From the NCBI RefSeq assembly GCF_008843145.1, contig NZ_CP030265.1, positions 4,084,501-4,148,500 on the forward strand: a DNA stretch of 64,000 bases, given 5' to 3'. The number at the start of each line of letters is the position of its first letter. Position 1 is the stretch's first letter. The stretch comes from Skermanella pratensis. Its GTDB lineage: Bacteria; Pseudomonadota; Alphaproteobacteria; Azospirillales; Azospirillaceae. A program made the translations under genes and the position numbers. Positions 27,718 to 37,374 of this stretch are shown piece after piece. The notes under the pieces were generated by a model. The model worked only from the letters and a program-made list of their open reading frames with translations, ran no database searches and was not told where the DNA came from.

Positions 27718-29664
27718 TCAGTTCTGGCCGGCCTGGCGGAGCAGCTGGCCGCAAGGGCTGTCCTGGCCTTCGCCCGGCTCCAGCAGCGGGATCAGTGCCG
27801 CGAGCGGCGTCAGGAAGACGCCCAGGGCGATGGCGGCGGCGCCCCGCGCGACCGCCGCCGTCGGATCGACGGTGATCTGCGGATTGGCGAAGGTACCTTC
27901 CGCCCCTACAGGAGTACGGGCGGAGAGCGGGCTCGGGTCCTTCGGATGGGCCAGCATCTCGATGTCGAACTGCTCGTTCTTCAGGTTGGCGAACGCCTCG
28001 CCGGTGACGTTGGTGTCCTCCGTGTCGAACACCAGCGCGTTGGATTTCACCATGCCGTCGGTGATGCCCAGGTCGGCCACGACGCAGCGCACGCCGACCG
28101 ACTCGTCCTCGGACAGGACGAAGCCGAGGGCTTCGGCGACATCGAAGCCGATCACCTCCAGGATCAGGTTGCTGACCTTGCCGCCTTCCATCACGACCGA
28201 CATTTGGCCGTTGCTCGATCCCAGCATGCTGCGGACCGTGTCGCCGTTGCCCTTGAGCTGGAGCTTGCCGCCGAAGGTGCCGCCCATGTCCTCGGCGAAC
28301 TGCGTGCCGCGGAAGAAGCGCGCCAGGTCGAGCGCCCGCATCTCCAGGTTCATCTCGATGGCGGGCGGCTTCTCCTGCCCGTCCACCTGGATGATGCCGC
28401 CGGCCTTGCCGCCCGCAACCTGGAGCCTTACCGGTTCGAGACGGGCGCGGCCGTTCTCGACGATCAGCCTCGCATCCAGCTCGCCCGCCGGCACGTTGGG
28501 CACCAGCAGCCGGTCGGCGTGGTAGCGCATCTCGACGTCGGCCGCCGTCAGCATTTCGACATTGATCGGCGTGTCGGGGATCACGCGGCCCTCCTGCTCC
28601 AGCCGGCGGGCCAGCTCGATCTGGTCGGGAGACGCGGTCTCGCCCTCGCCGGTGCCGCCGGGCGCTCCGACGAATCCGGCCAGATCGTCATAGTCGAGGT
28701 TGCGGGACGACAGGTTGCCGGTGATCTTCGGGCGCTCGTGCCCCAGGTCGATGCGCACCTCGCCGCCGATGTCGCTGTCGCCGATCCGGCCTTCGGCGTC
28801 GGTCATGGACCAGACCTGCCCCTGCCGTTCGAGCCGGCCGGAGACGTTGAACGGCGGGGTGGCCGGGGACGGGAAACCGATGATCGGGAACAGGTCGGCG
28901 AGGTTCTGCCCCCTGACGTCGACCGTGATGTCCATCCCGGCAAGCTGCTGCGGGTCGGTCAGCGAGCCCTCGACCACAGTGCGCGTGCTGCCGACTGTCG
29001 CTTCCGCGTGGACGGGGAACGGGGTTTGCCTGTCGCGCAATGCCAGGAAGGTGCCGGTGGTGGCGTCCAGGTGGAACGGCTCGTCGGCGTACCTGCCGTC
29101 GGCGACCATGCGGACGCGGTCCTCGCCCTGCTCGTTCCGCTCGGTGTTGACCGTGCTGGCGACATCGATGTCGAGCGCCTCGTCGCGGTAGGCGACTTCG
29201 CCGCCCTGGATGTCGATATGCCCGATCTCCGGCAGGTCGGGACTGCCGTCGCCCTCCTGCGGAGGATCGCTCTGGAGGTTCGGAAAGTCCCAGTTGCCGG
29301 TGCCCTCGGCATTGCGGGCGAGGTTGATCTTGGGGTCGATGAGCTTCACCTCGGGGATCGAGATGGTCCCGCCGATCAGGCGGCGCAGGTCGATGGTAAC
29401 CTCGACCGCGCCGATGTCCGCCATGTTCTTGTCACCGGCCCAGTCGGCGTTTGCGACATGGATGCCGCCGGCACGGATGCGCGGGGTCAGCGACCAATCG
29501 ATGTCGAAATTTTCGTCGATCGTGACCTCGCGTCCCAGCGCGGCGCTCGCCTGCCTGGCCACCAGATCCCGCGCCCAGCTCGTCTCCAGCATCAGCAACG
29601 CGCCGACGACCAGGAGCAGGAGCACCCCGATCACGATCCCAACCCACTTCAACACCCGGCCCAC
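27718..29664 (-). CDS. AsmA-family protein
   Basis: About 648 residues. One N-terminal membrane anchor (VLKWVGIVIGVLLLLVVGALL) is followed by a large periplasmic beta-rich region. AsmA/YhdP/TamB-like proteins are inner-membrane proteins linked to lipid transport to the outer membrane. The N-terminal AsmA part (ASAALGREVTID, IPEVKLIDPKINLARNAEG) and the C-terminal AsmA_2-like part (LEVIGFDVAEALGF..., CVVADLGITDGMVKS) are both clear. GTG 29664 is preferred for its GAGGTGG site; GTG 29694 is the alternative. A second, larger family member lies at 54822-58061. Confidence 0.88.
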   Translation of the reverse strand: MGRVLKWVGIVIGVLLLLVVGALLMLETSWARDLVARQASAALGREVTIDENFDIDWSLTPRIRAGGIHVANADWAGDKNMADIGAVEVTIDLRRLIGGTISIPEVKLIDPKINLARNAEGTGNWDFPNLQSDPPQEGDGSPDLPEIGHIDIQGGEVAYRDEALDIDVASTVNTERNEQGEDRVRMVADGRYADEPFHLDATTGTFLALRDRQTPFPVHAEATVGSTRTVVEGSLTDPQQLAGMDITVDVRGQNLADLFPIIGFPSPATPPFNVSGRLERQGQVWSMTDAEGRIGDSDIGGEVRIDLGHERPKITGNLSSRNLDYDDLAGFVGAPGGTGEGETASPDQIELARRLEQEGRVIPDTPINVEMLTAADVEMRYHADRLLVPNVPAGELDARLIVENGRARLEPVRLQVAGGKAGGIIQVDGQEKPPAIEMNLEMRALDLARFFRGTQFAEDMGGTFGGKLQLKGNGDTVRSMLGSSNGQMSVVMEGGKVSNLILEVIGFDVAEALGFVLSEDESVGVRCVVADLGITDGMVKSNALVFDTEDTNVTGEAFANLKNEQFDIEMLAHPKDPSPLSARTPVGAEGTFANPQITVDPTAAVARGAAAIALGVFLTPLAALIPLLEPGEGQDSPCGQLLRQAGQN

Positions 29665-29871
29665 AATGCCACCTCGACCAAACCAACAGGTCACGAGTCA
29701 ACGGGCGCGGGCGGCTTTCGTTTCGAAATTGATCGATCGGGATGGGCCGGGAACGCCGCCGGTAAGGTTCGGAGGTTCCTCCAGGCACGCGCGTGCAAGT
29801 TTTTCTTCACCAATCGCGCCTACACATGCCTTGCGAAAGTACTATGACGCCACCGTGGAAGGACCGGGACC

Positions 29872-30660
29872 GTGAGTGTTCATAACTTGCTACGCTTTTA
29901 CGGGGCTCATATCGATCCGAACGTCTCCGGCTGGTTCTATGGGCAGGACATCGTCGCCTTCCACACGCTGAACGGCATCCAGATGAATGCCGGGATTCAT
30001 GGCGATATATGCGAACTGGGCTGTTTCCATGGCAAGTCGGCGATCGCTCTCTCCCACTTGGCCCGGCCCGAGGAGCGGCTGCACGTATACGACACGTTCG
30101 GGGACGGCTATTACGAATCGTTCCGCAGCAACATGGCGCGGTATGCCCAGGGTCTGGAAGGCCGGCTGGTCATCAATACGATGGAGCTGAGCAGCCTGCA
30201 GGCCCCGCCGGAAGACAGCTTGCCGCGCGGCACGGTCCGGTTCCTGCACATCGACGCCGGTCATACGCATAAGGACGTCATCAACGACCTCAGGAACTTC
30301 GCGCCGTTGATGGCGCCTGGCGGCATCATCGCGCTGGATGACTTCTACCACCACCAGTTCCCGGGAGTGGCGACCGCCGGCACCGAGTTCATGCTGTCGC
30401 CCGAGGGCCAGCACCTCCGCCCCTTCGCTGGAACCCATTACAAATTGTATCTGTGCGACCGCCTGTGGCTGAAGTTCTACCAAAAATGGATCTACCGATC
30501 CAAAGTCATCCCGACGCTGTCGCTTTACAACATCCTGGACGTGGACATGCTGGTCTGTTTCTCCGACGAACCCTGGAGCGACGAGCGGTTGAAAGCGGCC
30601 TTCGATGATCCGGCGTTCGGAGCCGAGGCGGCGATGGGAAGCCCGTCCACATCGCCATGA
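29872..30660 (+). CDS. Class I SAM-dependent methyltransferase
   Basis: 262 residues of the Methyltransferase_24 type often linked to sugars or secondary metabolites. The SAM-binding start GDICELGCFHGKSAIALSHL lies near residue 44, the acidic second motif LHVYDTFGDGYYES near 75, and HIDAGHTHKDVINDL with GGIIALDDFYHH further on, a metal-binding-like pattern. The start is GTG 29872 with GGAAGG 6 bases upstream. The substrate is unknown. It is divergent from the AsmA gene and convergent with the acyl-CoA synthetase. Confidence 0.82.
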   Translation: MSVHNLLRFYGAHIDPNVSGWFYGQDIVAFHTLNGIQMNAGIHGDICELGCFHGKSAIALSHLARPEERLHVYDTFGDGYYESFRSNMARYAQGLEGRLVINTMELSSLQAPPEDSLPRGTVRFLHIDAGHTHKDVINDLRNFAPLMAPGGIIALDDFYHHQFPGVATAGTEFMLSPEGQHLRPFAGTHYKLYLCDRLWLKFYQKWIYRSKVIPTLSLYNILDVDMLVCFSDEPWSDERLKAAFDDPAFGAEAAMGSPSTSP

Positions 30661-30754
30661 TCCCGCGGAAGCTGCCCCCGGGGCCGGTCACGATGGTCGC
30701 CGGACGAGGTCGCCACCGGCCCTGCGGCGGCCGGCAGCGGCTCCCCGGCCGGCG

Positions 30755-32422
30755 TCAGTTCTTGCTTGAGGACGCGGCTTCCTGATTCAGCTGCTTCGCC
30801 ATGTCGCGCAGCACGAACTTCTGGATCTTGCCGGTGGAGGTCTTCGGCAGGCTGGTGAACACCACCGTGCGGGGGCTCTTGAAATGGGCCAGGTGCTCGC
30901 GGCAGAAGGCGATGATCTCGGCCTCGGTGACCGCGGCGCCGTCCTTCAGGGTGACGAAGGCGCAGGGCGTCTCGCCCCAGCGCTCGTCCGGCCGGGCGAC
31001 CACGGCGGCGTCGAGCACGGCCGGGTGGCGGTAGAGCACCGCTTCCACCTCGATGGTCGAGATGTTCTCGCCGCCCGAGATGATGATGTCCTTGGACCGG
31101 TCCTTCAGCTCGATGTAACCGTTCTCGTGCATCACGCCCAGGTCGCCGGTGTGGAACCAGCCGCCCTCGAAGGCTTCCCGGGTGGCGACCGGATTCTTCA
31201 GGTAGCCCTTCATCACCACGTTGCCGCGCATGAACACCTCGCCGATGGTCCTGCCGTCGGCCGGCACGGGTTGCAGCGTCGTGGCGTCGGCCACCATAAG
31301 GCCTTCCTGCACGACGTAGGTCACGCCCTGGCGGGCCTTGAAGACGGCGCGCTGCTCGATCGGCAGGGCGTCCCATTCCTCGTGCCAGGCGCAGACCACG
31401 TCGGGGCCGTAGACTTCGGTCAGGCCGTAGACATGGGTGATGGCGAATCCCATCCGCTCGATCTTCTCGATCACCGCGGCGGGCGGGGCGGCGCCGGCGG
31501 TCATCATGCGGATCCCGGCGGGGATCTCGCGGCGCTGGCCGTCGGGCGCGTTGACCAGCAGGCCCATCACGATCGGGGCGCCGCACAGGTGGGTGACGCC
31601 GTGGTCGGCGATGGCGTCGTACATGCCCTTGGCGGTCACGGCGCGCAGGCAGACATGGGTCCCGGCCATGGCGGTGATCGTCCAGGGGAAGCACCAGCCG
31701 TTGCAGTGGAACATCGGCAGCGTCCACAGGTACACGGGATGGTGCGGCATCGCCCAGGTGACGGAGTTGCCGATCGCGTTGAGATAGGCTCCGCGGTGAT
31801 GATAGACGACGCCCTTGGGGTTGCCCGTGGTTCCCGAGGTATAGTTCAACGCGATCGCCTGCCACTCGTCCCCGGGCAGGTCCCATCGGAAGGCCGGGTC
31901 GCCCGTCTCCAGGAACTGTTCGTAGGTCTGCTCGCCGATCAGGTCGCCGCCCTTGGCCAGCGGGTCGTCGATGTCGATCACGATCGGCCGGTGCCTCGGG
32001 TCGATCATGTGGACCGCCTTGTTGATCACCTCGGAGAATTCCCGGTCGGTGATCAGCACCTTGGCCTCGCCGTGCTGGAGCTGGAAGGCGATCGCCTCCG
32101 CGTCCAGCCGGATGTTCAGCGCGTTCAGCACGCCGCCGGTCATGGGGACGCCGAAATGCGCCTCGAAAACCTCGGGGATGTTGGGCGCCATCACCGCGAC
32201 GGTGGTGCCGAGTCCGACTCCGCGCTTCGACAGCGCCGAGGCAAGCCGGACGCAGCGCTCGTAGCTCTCCGCCCAGGTCCGGCGCACGGCGCCGTGGATG
32301 ACCGCGGTGCGGTGCGGATAGACCGAAGCGGTGCGGCGGATGAACGACAGGGGAGAGAGCGGGACGTAATTCGCCTCGTTCTTGTCCAGTTCAATCTCGA
32401 AAGGATTGCGGTGCTGAGTCAT
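30755..32422 (-). CDS. Acyl-CoA synthetase (AMP-forming)
   Basis: 555-residue ANL-superfamily ligase that activates a carboxylic acid as acyl-AMP and then acyl-CoA. Motifs: ALNYTSGTTGNPKGVVYHHRG (P-loop, near residue 190), VYGLTEVYGP, GWFHTGDLG, DRSKDIIISGGENIS and the catalytic Lys in KTSTGKIQKFVLR near the end. It resembles medium/long-chain or methylmercaptopropionate-type ligases; chain-length preference cannot be called. ATG 32422 begins MTQHRNPFEIELDKNEANYV, typical of the family. Confidence 0.9.
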   Translation of the reverse strand: MTQHRNPFEIELDKNEANYVPLSPLSFIRRTASVYPHRTAVIHGAVRRTWAESYERCVRLASALSKRGVGLGTTVAVMAPNIPEVFEAHFGVPMTGGVLNALNIRLDAEAIAFQLQHGEAKVLITDREFSEVINKAVHMIDPRHRPIVIDIDDPLAKGGDLIGEQTYEQFLETGDPAFRWDLPGDEWQAIALNYTSGTTGNPKGVVYHHRGAYLNAIGNSVTWAMPHHPVYLWTLPMFHCNGWCFPWTITAMAGTHVCLRAVTAKGMYDAIADHGVTHLCGAPIVMGLLVNAPDGQRREIPAGIRMMTAGAAPPAAVIEKIERMGFAITHVYGLTEVYGPDVVCAWHEEWDALPIEQRAVFKARQGVTYVVQEGLMVADATTLQPVPADGRTIGEVFMRGNVVMKGYLKNPVATREAFEGGWFHTGDLGVMHENGYIELKDRSKDIIISGGENISTIEVEAVLYRHPAVLDAAVVARPDERWGETPCAFVTLKDGAAVTEAEIIAFCREHLAHFKSPRTVVFTSLPKTSTGKIQKFVLRDMAKQLNQEAASSSKN

Positions 32423-32591
32423 CCGTTTGTTCCCGGGATTGCGGTGGGCGCCCTTGACGGGCATTCTTGTCCCGGCAGCATAGCCCGTACCGGTGCCGGT
32501 ATGGAATGCTCCGGTGCGCGCACCCCGCGACACTTCGCCTCCCGAGCCTCCTCCGGCACCCCAACCCCGACCACGGACCCCCGACCCCGGA

Positions 32592-33248
32592 ATGGCAAGC
32601 GCCCTGATCCTCCTCACCGGGCACCGCGAAGCGCCCTACCTGATCGACTATCTTCGCGGCTACAGCGACACGCTGCCGATCCACCACGTCGCCGACCACG
32701 GGGACCTGGAGCGGGAATGCCTGCCCGGGCGGGTTCTGATCGCTTTCTGCACCGCCGTGATCGTGCCCAGGCACCTGCTGGACCGGCTGGGCCGGCCGGC
32801 CTTCAACTTCCATCCGGGACCGCCGACATATCCCGGCCGCAGCCCCGAGAGCTTCGCCGTTTATGACGGCGCCACGCGGTTCGGCGCCACGTCCCACGTC
32901 ATGGCGCCGCGGGTGGACGAGGGGCCGATCGTCGGGGTCGAGTGGTTCGACGTGCCGCCGGGAACCGGCCAGATGGGTCTGGCCGACCTGGCGTTCCAGG
33001 CGACGCTGCGGCTGTTCGCCCGGCAGGCTCCGATCATGGCGCTGTCGTCCCAGCCGATGAAGGTGCTGGACGTGCGGTGGTCGGGCCGCAAGACCAGCCG
33101 GGCCGACTATGACCGCATGACCGACCTGCCGGCCGGCATCGACGCGGCCGAGTTCGAGCGCCGGCTGAAGGCGTTCGGCGAGGACCCGGAAACGCGGATC
33201 ACGATCACCCTGCACGGCCGCCGGTTCCTGCTGGAGCAGGAGGCCTGA
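32592..33248 (+). CDS. Formyltransferase-domain protein
   Basis: 218 residues with the formyl-transferase N-terminal fold: AFNFHPGPPTYPGRSPESFA carries the His-Pro-Gly motif seen in Fmt, PurN and sugar N-formyltransferases, and APRVDEGPIVG the downstream catalytic Asp region. There is no C-terminal Fmt tRNA-binding domain, so a role on a sugar or small molecule is likelier than initiator tRNA. The start is taken as ATG 32592. The next gene is a glycosyltransferase 6 bases downstream, suggesting glycan or nucleotide-sugar formylation; this is inference. Confidence 0.75.
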   Translation: MASALILLTGHREAPYLIDYLRGYSDTLPIHHVADHGDLERECLPGRVLIAFCTAVIVPRHLLDRLGRPAFNFHPGPPTYPGRSPESFAVYDGATRFGATSHVMAPRVDEGPIVGVEWFDVPPGTGQMGLADLAFQATLRLFARQAPIMALSSQPMKVLDVRWSGRKTSRADYDRMTDLPAGIDAAEFERRLKAFGEDPETRITITLHGRRFLLEQEA

Positions 33249-33254
33249 TCCCGG

Positions 33255-34379
33255 ATGCGGCTGTGCTTCATCGACCTGATGCCGTGGGACTACGACGCCG
33301 ACACGCCGTTCGAACGGCCCCTGGGCGGCATGCAGTCGGCGGCCTGCCATCTGGCGGCCGCCCTGGCGAAGCGGGGGCACGAGGTGGCGCTGGCGACCCG
33401 CACCGGCCGGCCCGGCCGGCGGCGCGGCGTCGACTGCCTGTCGCTGGACGATCCGCGCGGCCGTGACGCCCTGCGGGAGGGAAGCTGGGACGCCGTCGTG
33501 TCGCTGACGGCGCAGGCGGGTCCCGTCAGGGCGCTGGCGAGGCCGGGCACGCCGGCGTTCCTGTGGACCGGCCACGCCGACGACCAGCCGGCCGTGGCGT
33601 GCCTGAAGGACCCGGCGGAACGGCAGGGCTGGGACGGCATCGTGCTGGTCGGCGAGTGGCAGCGGACCCGTTACGCCGAGAGCTTCGGGCTCGGCCCCGG
33701 ACGCAGCACCGTGCTCCGCAACGCCGTTTCCCCGCCCTTCCAGGACCTGTTCGAGGATGCCCGCGACCTCGCGGCGGCGAAGACGGCGGCGGGCGGGCCG
33801 ATGGACCCCGGTCCCATGGATCTCGCATATGCCTCGACCCCGTTCCGCGGGCTGGAGCTGCTGGCCTGCATGTTCCCCCTGGTCGCCCGCCCGGCGCGGC
33901 TGCGCGTCTTCTCCGACATGGCGCCCTACCCCACCGGTCCGGCGGAAGGCCAGTTCGCCGGCCTGTACGAGCGCTGCCGGTCCACGCCGGGAATCGAGCA
34001 TGTCGGGTCCCTGCCCCAGCCCGAACTGGCGCGGGCGCTGCGCCCCGTCCCGATCCTGGCCTATCCCTGCACCTTTCCGGAGACCAGCTGCATCGCGGTG
34101 ATGGAGGCCATGGCCGCCGGCTGCGCCGTCGTCGCCAGCGACCTGGGCGCCCTGGCGGAAACGACGGCCGGCCATGCGCTGCTGGTCGATCCCGGCGAGG
34201 ACTGGAGCAGCTTTCCCGGTCGCTATCTGTGCGCCCTCGACTTGGTCATGGCGTCGGTCCTCTCGCCCGCCGGGCTGGCCCGTCTGTGGAAGCAGGTGTG
34301 TTTCGTCAACGCGACGGCGACATGGGACATCCGGGCGCGGGAGTGGACTGACCGTCTGGCAGCCTGGCCGCAATGGTAA
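33255..34379 (+). CDS. Glycosyltransferase family 4-like protein
   Basis: 374 residues in a GT-B layout: an N-terminal acceptor domain with LGGMQSAACHLAAALAKRGHEV, and a C-terminal donor-binding domain with ILAYPCTFPETSCIAVMEAMAAGCAVVASDLGALAE (positions about 272-305), the E-x7-E type pattern of GT4. LVGEWQRTRYAESFGLGPGR is also family-like. No membrane segment is seen. It follows the formyltransferase gene by 6 bases, so the two are likely one operon. The acceptor is unknown. Confidence 0.8.
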   Translation: MRLCFIDLMPWDYDADTPFERPLGGMQSAACHLAAALAKRGHEVALATRTGRPGRRRGVDCLSLDDPRGRDALREGSWDAVVSLTAQAGPVRALARPGTPAFLWTGHADDQPAVACLKDPAERQGWDGIVLVGEWQRTRYAESFGLGPGRSTVLRNAVSPPFQDLFEDARDLAAAKTAAGGPMDPGPMDLAYASTPFRGLELLACMFPLVARPARLRVFSDMAPYPTGPAEGQFAGLYERCRSTPGIEHVGSLPQPELARALRPVPILAYPCTFPETSCIAVMEAMAAGCAVVASDLGALAETTAGHALLVDPGEDWSSFPGRYLCALDLVMASVLSPAGLARLWKQVCFVNATATWDIRAREWTDRLAAWPQW

Positions 34380-34549
34380 GACCGGTCTACAGGCTCAAAA
34401 TGTCGCACGCGGTGGGAAACCGGAAACACCTGTGCAAAATGCCTGCGGCGTGACGCAATATCCGCCCGCGTCGCCGGACCCGTTTCCAAGGCGCGAGGAA
34501 TCGACTACCGCTCCGATAATCATCGCTCCAATCAAGAAGAAGGCGTTCC

Positions 34550-36457
34550 ATGACCGGTCGTTATGCTGAGCTTCACACCCGCTCGATCACCGATCCCGCA
34601 GGCTTCTGGGGCGATGCCGCCCGCGACATCGATTGGATCAAGCCGTGGGACAGCGTTCTCGACAGTTCCAACCCGCCCTTCTACCGCTGGTTCAATGGCG
34701 GAGAGCTGAACACCTGCCACAACGCCGTCGACCGCCACGTGGCGGCCGGACGCGGCGAACAGGCGGCGATAATCTATGACAGCCCCGTCACCGACACCGT
34801 CCAGACCATCACCTATGCCGAGTTGCAGGACCTGACCGCGCGCTTCGCGGGCGTCCTCCGCGGCCTGGGCGTCGCCAAGGGCGACCGGGTGATCCTGTAC
34901 ATGCCGATGATCCCGCAGGCGGTGGTGGCGATGCTCGGCTGCGCCCGGCTGGGAGCCATCCACTCCGTGGTGTTCGGCGGGTTCGCGCCGCACGAGCTGG
35001 CGACGCGCATCAACGACGCCAAGCCCAAGGCGATCGTCACCGCGTCGTGCGGCATCGAGGGCAAGAAGGTGCTGGCCTACAAGCCGATGCTGGACGCCGC
35101 GATCGACCAGTCGGACCACAAGCCCGACCATGTCGTCGTGTTCCAGCGGCCCCAGGCGACCGCCGAGCTGAAAGCTCCGCGCGACGTGGACTGGGCCGAG
35201 GCCGCCGCGGTGGCGGAACCGGCGGAATGCGTGCCGGTGGCGGCGACCGACCCGCTCTACATCCTGTACACGTCGGGCACGACCGGACAGCCCAAGGGCG
35301 TGGTCCGCGACAACGGCGGCCATGCCGTGGCTCTGAAATGGACCATGAGCAACATGTACGACATCAAGCCGGGAGAGGTGTTCTGGGCCGCCTCCGACGT
35401 CGGCTGGGTGGTCGGCCATTCCTACATCTGCTACGCCCCGCTGCTGCACGGCTGCACCACCGTCGTGTTCGAGGGCAAGCCGGTCGGCACGCCCGACGCC
35501 GGCACCTTCTGGCGGGTGATCCAGCAGCACAAGGTCACGGCCCTGTTCACCGCGCCGACCGCCTTCCGCGCGATCAAGCGCGAGGATCCGAACGCCGAGC
35601 TGATCGGGAAATACGACCTGTCGAGCCTGCGCACCCTGTTCCTGGCCGGCGAGCGGTCGGACCCCGACACGCTGCACTGGGCCGAGGACAACCTGAAGGT
35701 TCCGGTGATCGACCACTGGTGGCAGACCGAGACCGGCTGGTGCATCGCCGGCAACCCGATGGGCATCGAGCGGTTCAAGATCAAGTACGGCTCGGCGACC
35801 AAGCCGCTGCCGGGCTGGGACGTACGCTGCCTGGACGTGTCCAACAACGAGGTCAAGCGCGGAGACATCGGCGCCATCTCGGTCAAGTTGCCGCTGCCTC
35901 CCGGCACGCTGATGACGCTTTGGAACGCGGACCAGCGCTTCGTGAAATCCTATATGACGGACTATCCGGGCTATTACCAGACGGGCGACGCCGGGTTCAT
36001 CGACGACGACGGCTACGTCTACATCATGGCCCGCACCGACGACATCATCAACGTCGCCGGACACCGCCTGTCCACCGGCGGGATGGAGGAGGTCCTGGCG
36101 TCCCACAAGGACGTGGCGGAGTGCGCCGTGATCGGCGTGGCCGACGAGTTGAAGGGGCAGGTTCCGCTGGGCTTCATCGTCCTGAAGAACGGCGTCGACC
36201 GGCCCCATGCCGACATCGTCAAGGAGGTGGTGCAGCTGGTCCGCGACGAGATCGGCCCGGTCGCGGCCTTCAAGCTCGCCATCGTGGTGGATCGCCTGCC
36301 CAAGACCCGCTCCGGCAAGATCCTGCGCGGCACCATGCAGAAGATCGCCGACAGCGAGTCCTACAAGATGCCGGCCACCATCGACGATCCCCTGATCCTC
36401 AGCGAGATCGCCGAAGCGCTTCAGGGCATCGGCTACGCCAAGGCCGGCATGGTCTAG
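34550..36457 (+). CDS. prpE: Propionyl-CoA synthetase PrpE
   Basis: Activates propionate to propionyl-CoA; 635 residues, matching PrpE (about 630). Motifs: ILYTSGTTGQPKGVVRDNGG near residue 240, ASDVGWVVGHSYI near 285, DHWWQTETGW near 385, GYYQTGDAGFIDDDGYVYIM near 475, and the regulatory/catalytic Lys in KTRSGKILRGTM near 585. The N-terminal AFWGDAARDIDW-like segment matches the acetyl/propionyl-CoA synthetase family. No other methylcitrate genes are present. A hairpin terminator follows 29 bases past the stop. Confidence 0.93.
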   Translation: MTGRYAELHTRSITDPAGFWGDAARDIDWIKPWDSVLDSSNPPFYRWFNGGELNTCHNAVDRHVAAGRGEQAAIIYDSPVTDTVQTITYAELQDLTARFAGVLRGLGVAKGDRVILYMPMIPQAVVAMLGCARLGAIHSVVFGGFAPHELATRINDAKPKAIVTASCGIEGKKVLAYKPMLDAAIDQSDHKPDHVVVFQRPQATAELKAPRDVDWAEAAAVAEPAECVPVAATDPLYILYTSGTTGQPKGVVRDNGGHAVALKWTMSNMYDIKPGEVFWAASDVGWVVGHSYICYAPLLHGCTTVVFEGKPVGTPDAGTFWRVIQQHKVTALFTAPTAFRAIKREDPNAELIGKYDLSSLRTLFLAGERSDPDTLHWAEDNLKVPVIDHWWQTETGWCIAGNPMGIERFKIKYGSATKPLPGWDVRCLDVSNNEVKRGDIGAISVKLPLPPGTLMTLWNADQRFVKSYMTDYPGYYQTGDAGFIDDDGYVYIMARTDDIINVAGHRLSTGGMEEVLASHKDVAECAVIGVADELKGQVPLGFIVLKNGVDRPHADIVKEVVQLVRDEIGPVAAFKLAIVVDRLPKTRSGKILRGTMQKIADSESYKMPATIDDPLILSEIAEALQGIGYAKAGMV

Positions 36458-36485
36458 GATCGGCTGTTTCCGGGCTTGGAGTAAG

Positions 36486-36507
36486 GACGGCGCCTCCGGG
36501 CGCCGTC
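36486..36507. terminator. Hairpin terminator between prpE and higA
   Basis: GACGGCGCC, 4-base loop, GGCGCCGTC, followed by GTTTCC. It lies between two convergent genes and can serve both. The same 9-base stem recurs at 37654-37679. Confidence 0.7.
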
Positions 36508-36543
36508 GTTTCCTGACGGCCAGCCGGCAGATAGAAGCATGCC

Positions 36544-37053
36544 TTAAGCGGTTTTCTTCCGGGTGCCGAGTTGGCCTTCCTTTTCGGCTTCGCGATCGCC
36601 GAACTGGATCCTTCGCCTCTTCAGGGACATCAGGCGTTGCCGACTCAGCTTCTTTCCCGACTGCTGCCGCTCGTGGCTTTCCTTAGCTGCCAATTCGTAC
36701 GGTTGCACCAGCCAGTCGGCCGGAAGCCCCCAATCCTTGCTCAGCTTGGCTATCATGTCTACGGTCAGGCGACGACGGCGGTTGAGGATCTCTGATGCCC
36801 GAGATTCGGAACCGAACAGCTTCGACAGATCGGCCTGCGACAGGCCATTCATCTCCATATAGGCTTTGATGGCATCAACCGGTTCAAGCCGGTCGATCGG
36901 CCAACGGGTCTTTTCATAGTCATCGATCAGTATGGCCAGCACTTCCAGGGTGTCAGCCTCAGGAGTCCCGGTTTCTACGCCCCAGAGGCGGTCGACCTGC
37001 GCGAGGGCCGCTTCATGATCGACGTCATTCCGGATCGGCTTGATCGCATACAT
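36544..37053 (-). CDS. higA: HigA-type antitoxin with basic tail
   Basis: 169 residues. The N-terminal segment (IRNDVDHEAALAQVDRLWG) and the XRE helix-turn-helix (MNGLSQADLSKLFGSESRASEILNRRRRL, about residues 65-95) match HigA partners of HigB-type toxins. DWGLPADWLVQPYEL normally ends such proteins; here about 45 more residues follow, very basic (SGKKLSRQRLMSLKRRR...). ATG 37053 is chosen because AGAGG lies 8 bases upstream; GTG 37062 is possible. It should neutralise HigB and repress the operon. Confidence 0.85.
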   Translation of the reverse strand: MYAIKPIRNDVDHEAALAQVDRLWGVETGTPEADTLEVLAILIDDYEKTRWPIDRLEPVDAIKAYMEMNGLSQADLSKLFGSESRASEILNRRRRLTVDMIAKLSKDWGLPADWLVQPYELAAKESHERQQSGKKLSRQRLMSLKRRRIQFGDREAEKEGQLGTRKKTA

Positions 37054-37065
37054 CAGTGGCACCTC

Positions 37066-37365
37066 TCAATACAGGCCAACAGTCAGGGCATTGATTTTAT
37101 CATACTCGGCATGCGTACCAATAAACTTGATGTAGACTATTTGTGCCGGATAAAAAATCGCTGCAACAAGTCGATAGTTGTTCCTGATCCCAAACCTGAC
37201 ACGATCAGCATTCAAAACTTTTGCCGAGGGGAAATCATTCAGTACATCTTCCGAATGCATCCACTTGGCTTTCTGGGTTCTCTCCTGCCAAATGGTCAGC
37301 GCTGCCCGAGCCACCGCATGTTCCGCCGCATATTGTGCTAAGGTTACCCGCTTAACTATCCTCAT
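37066..37365 (-). CDS. higB: HigB-type mRNA interferase toxin
   Basis: 99 residues of the HigB_toxin family (RelE-like fold), ribosome-dependent mRNA cleaving in studied members. Family marks: HAVARAALTIWQERTQKAKW, FPSAKVLNADRVRFGIRNNYRLVA, and YIKFIGTHAEYDKI, which contains the basic/aromatic C-terminal set. Toxin-first gene order, with the antitoxin starting 12 bases after, is typical of higBA. ATG 37365 fits the family; a much longer frame upstream does not. Confidence 0.88.
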   Translation of the reverse strand: MRIVKRVTLAQYAAEHAVARAALTIWQERTQKAKWMHSEDVLNDFPSAKVLNADRVRFGIRNNYRLVAAIFYPAQIVYIKFIGTHAEYDKINALTVGLY

Positions 37366-37374
37366 AACACGTTT

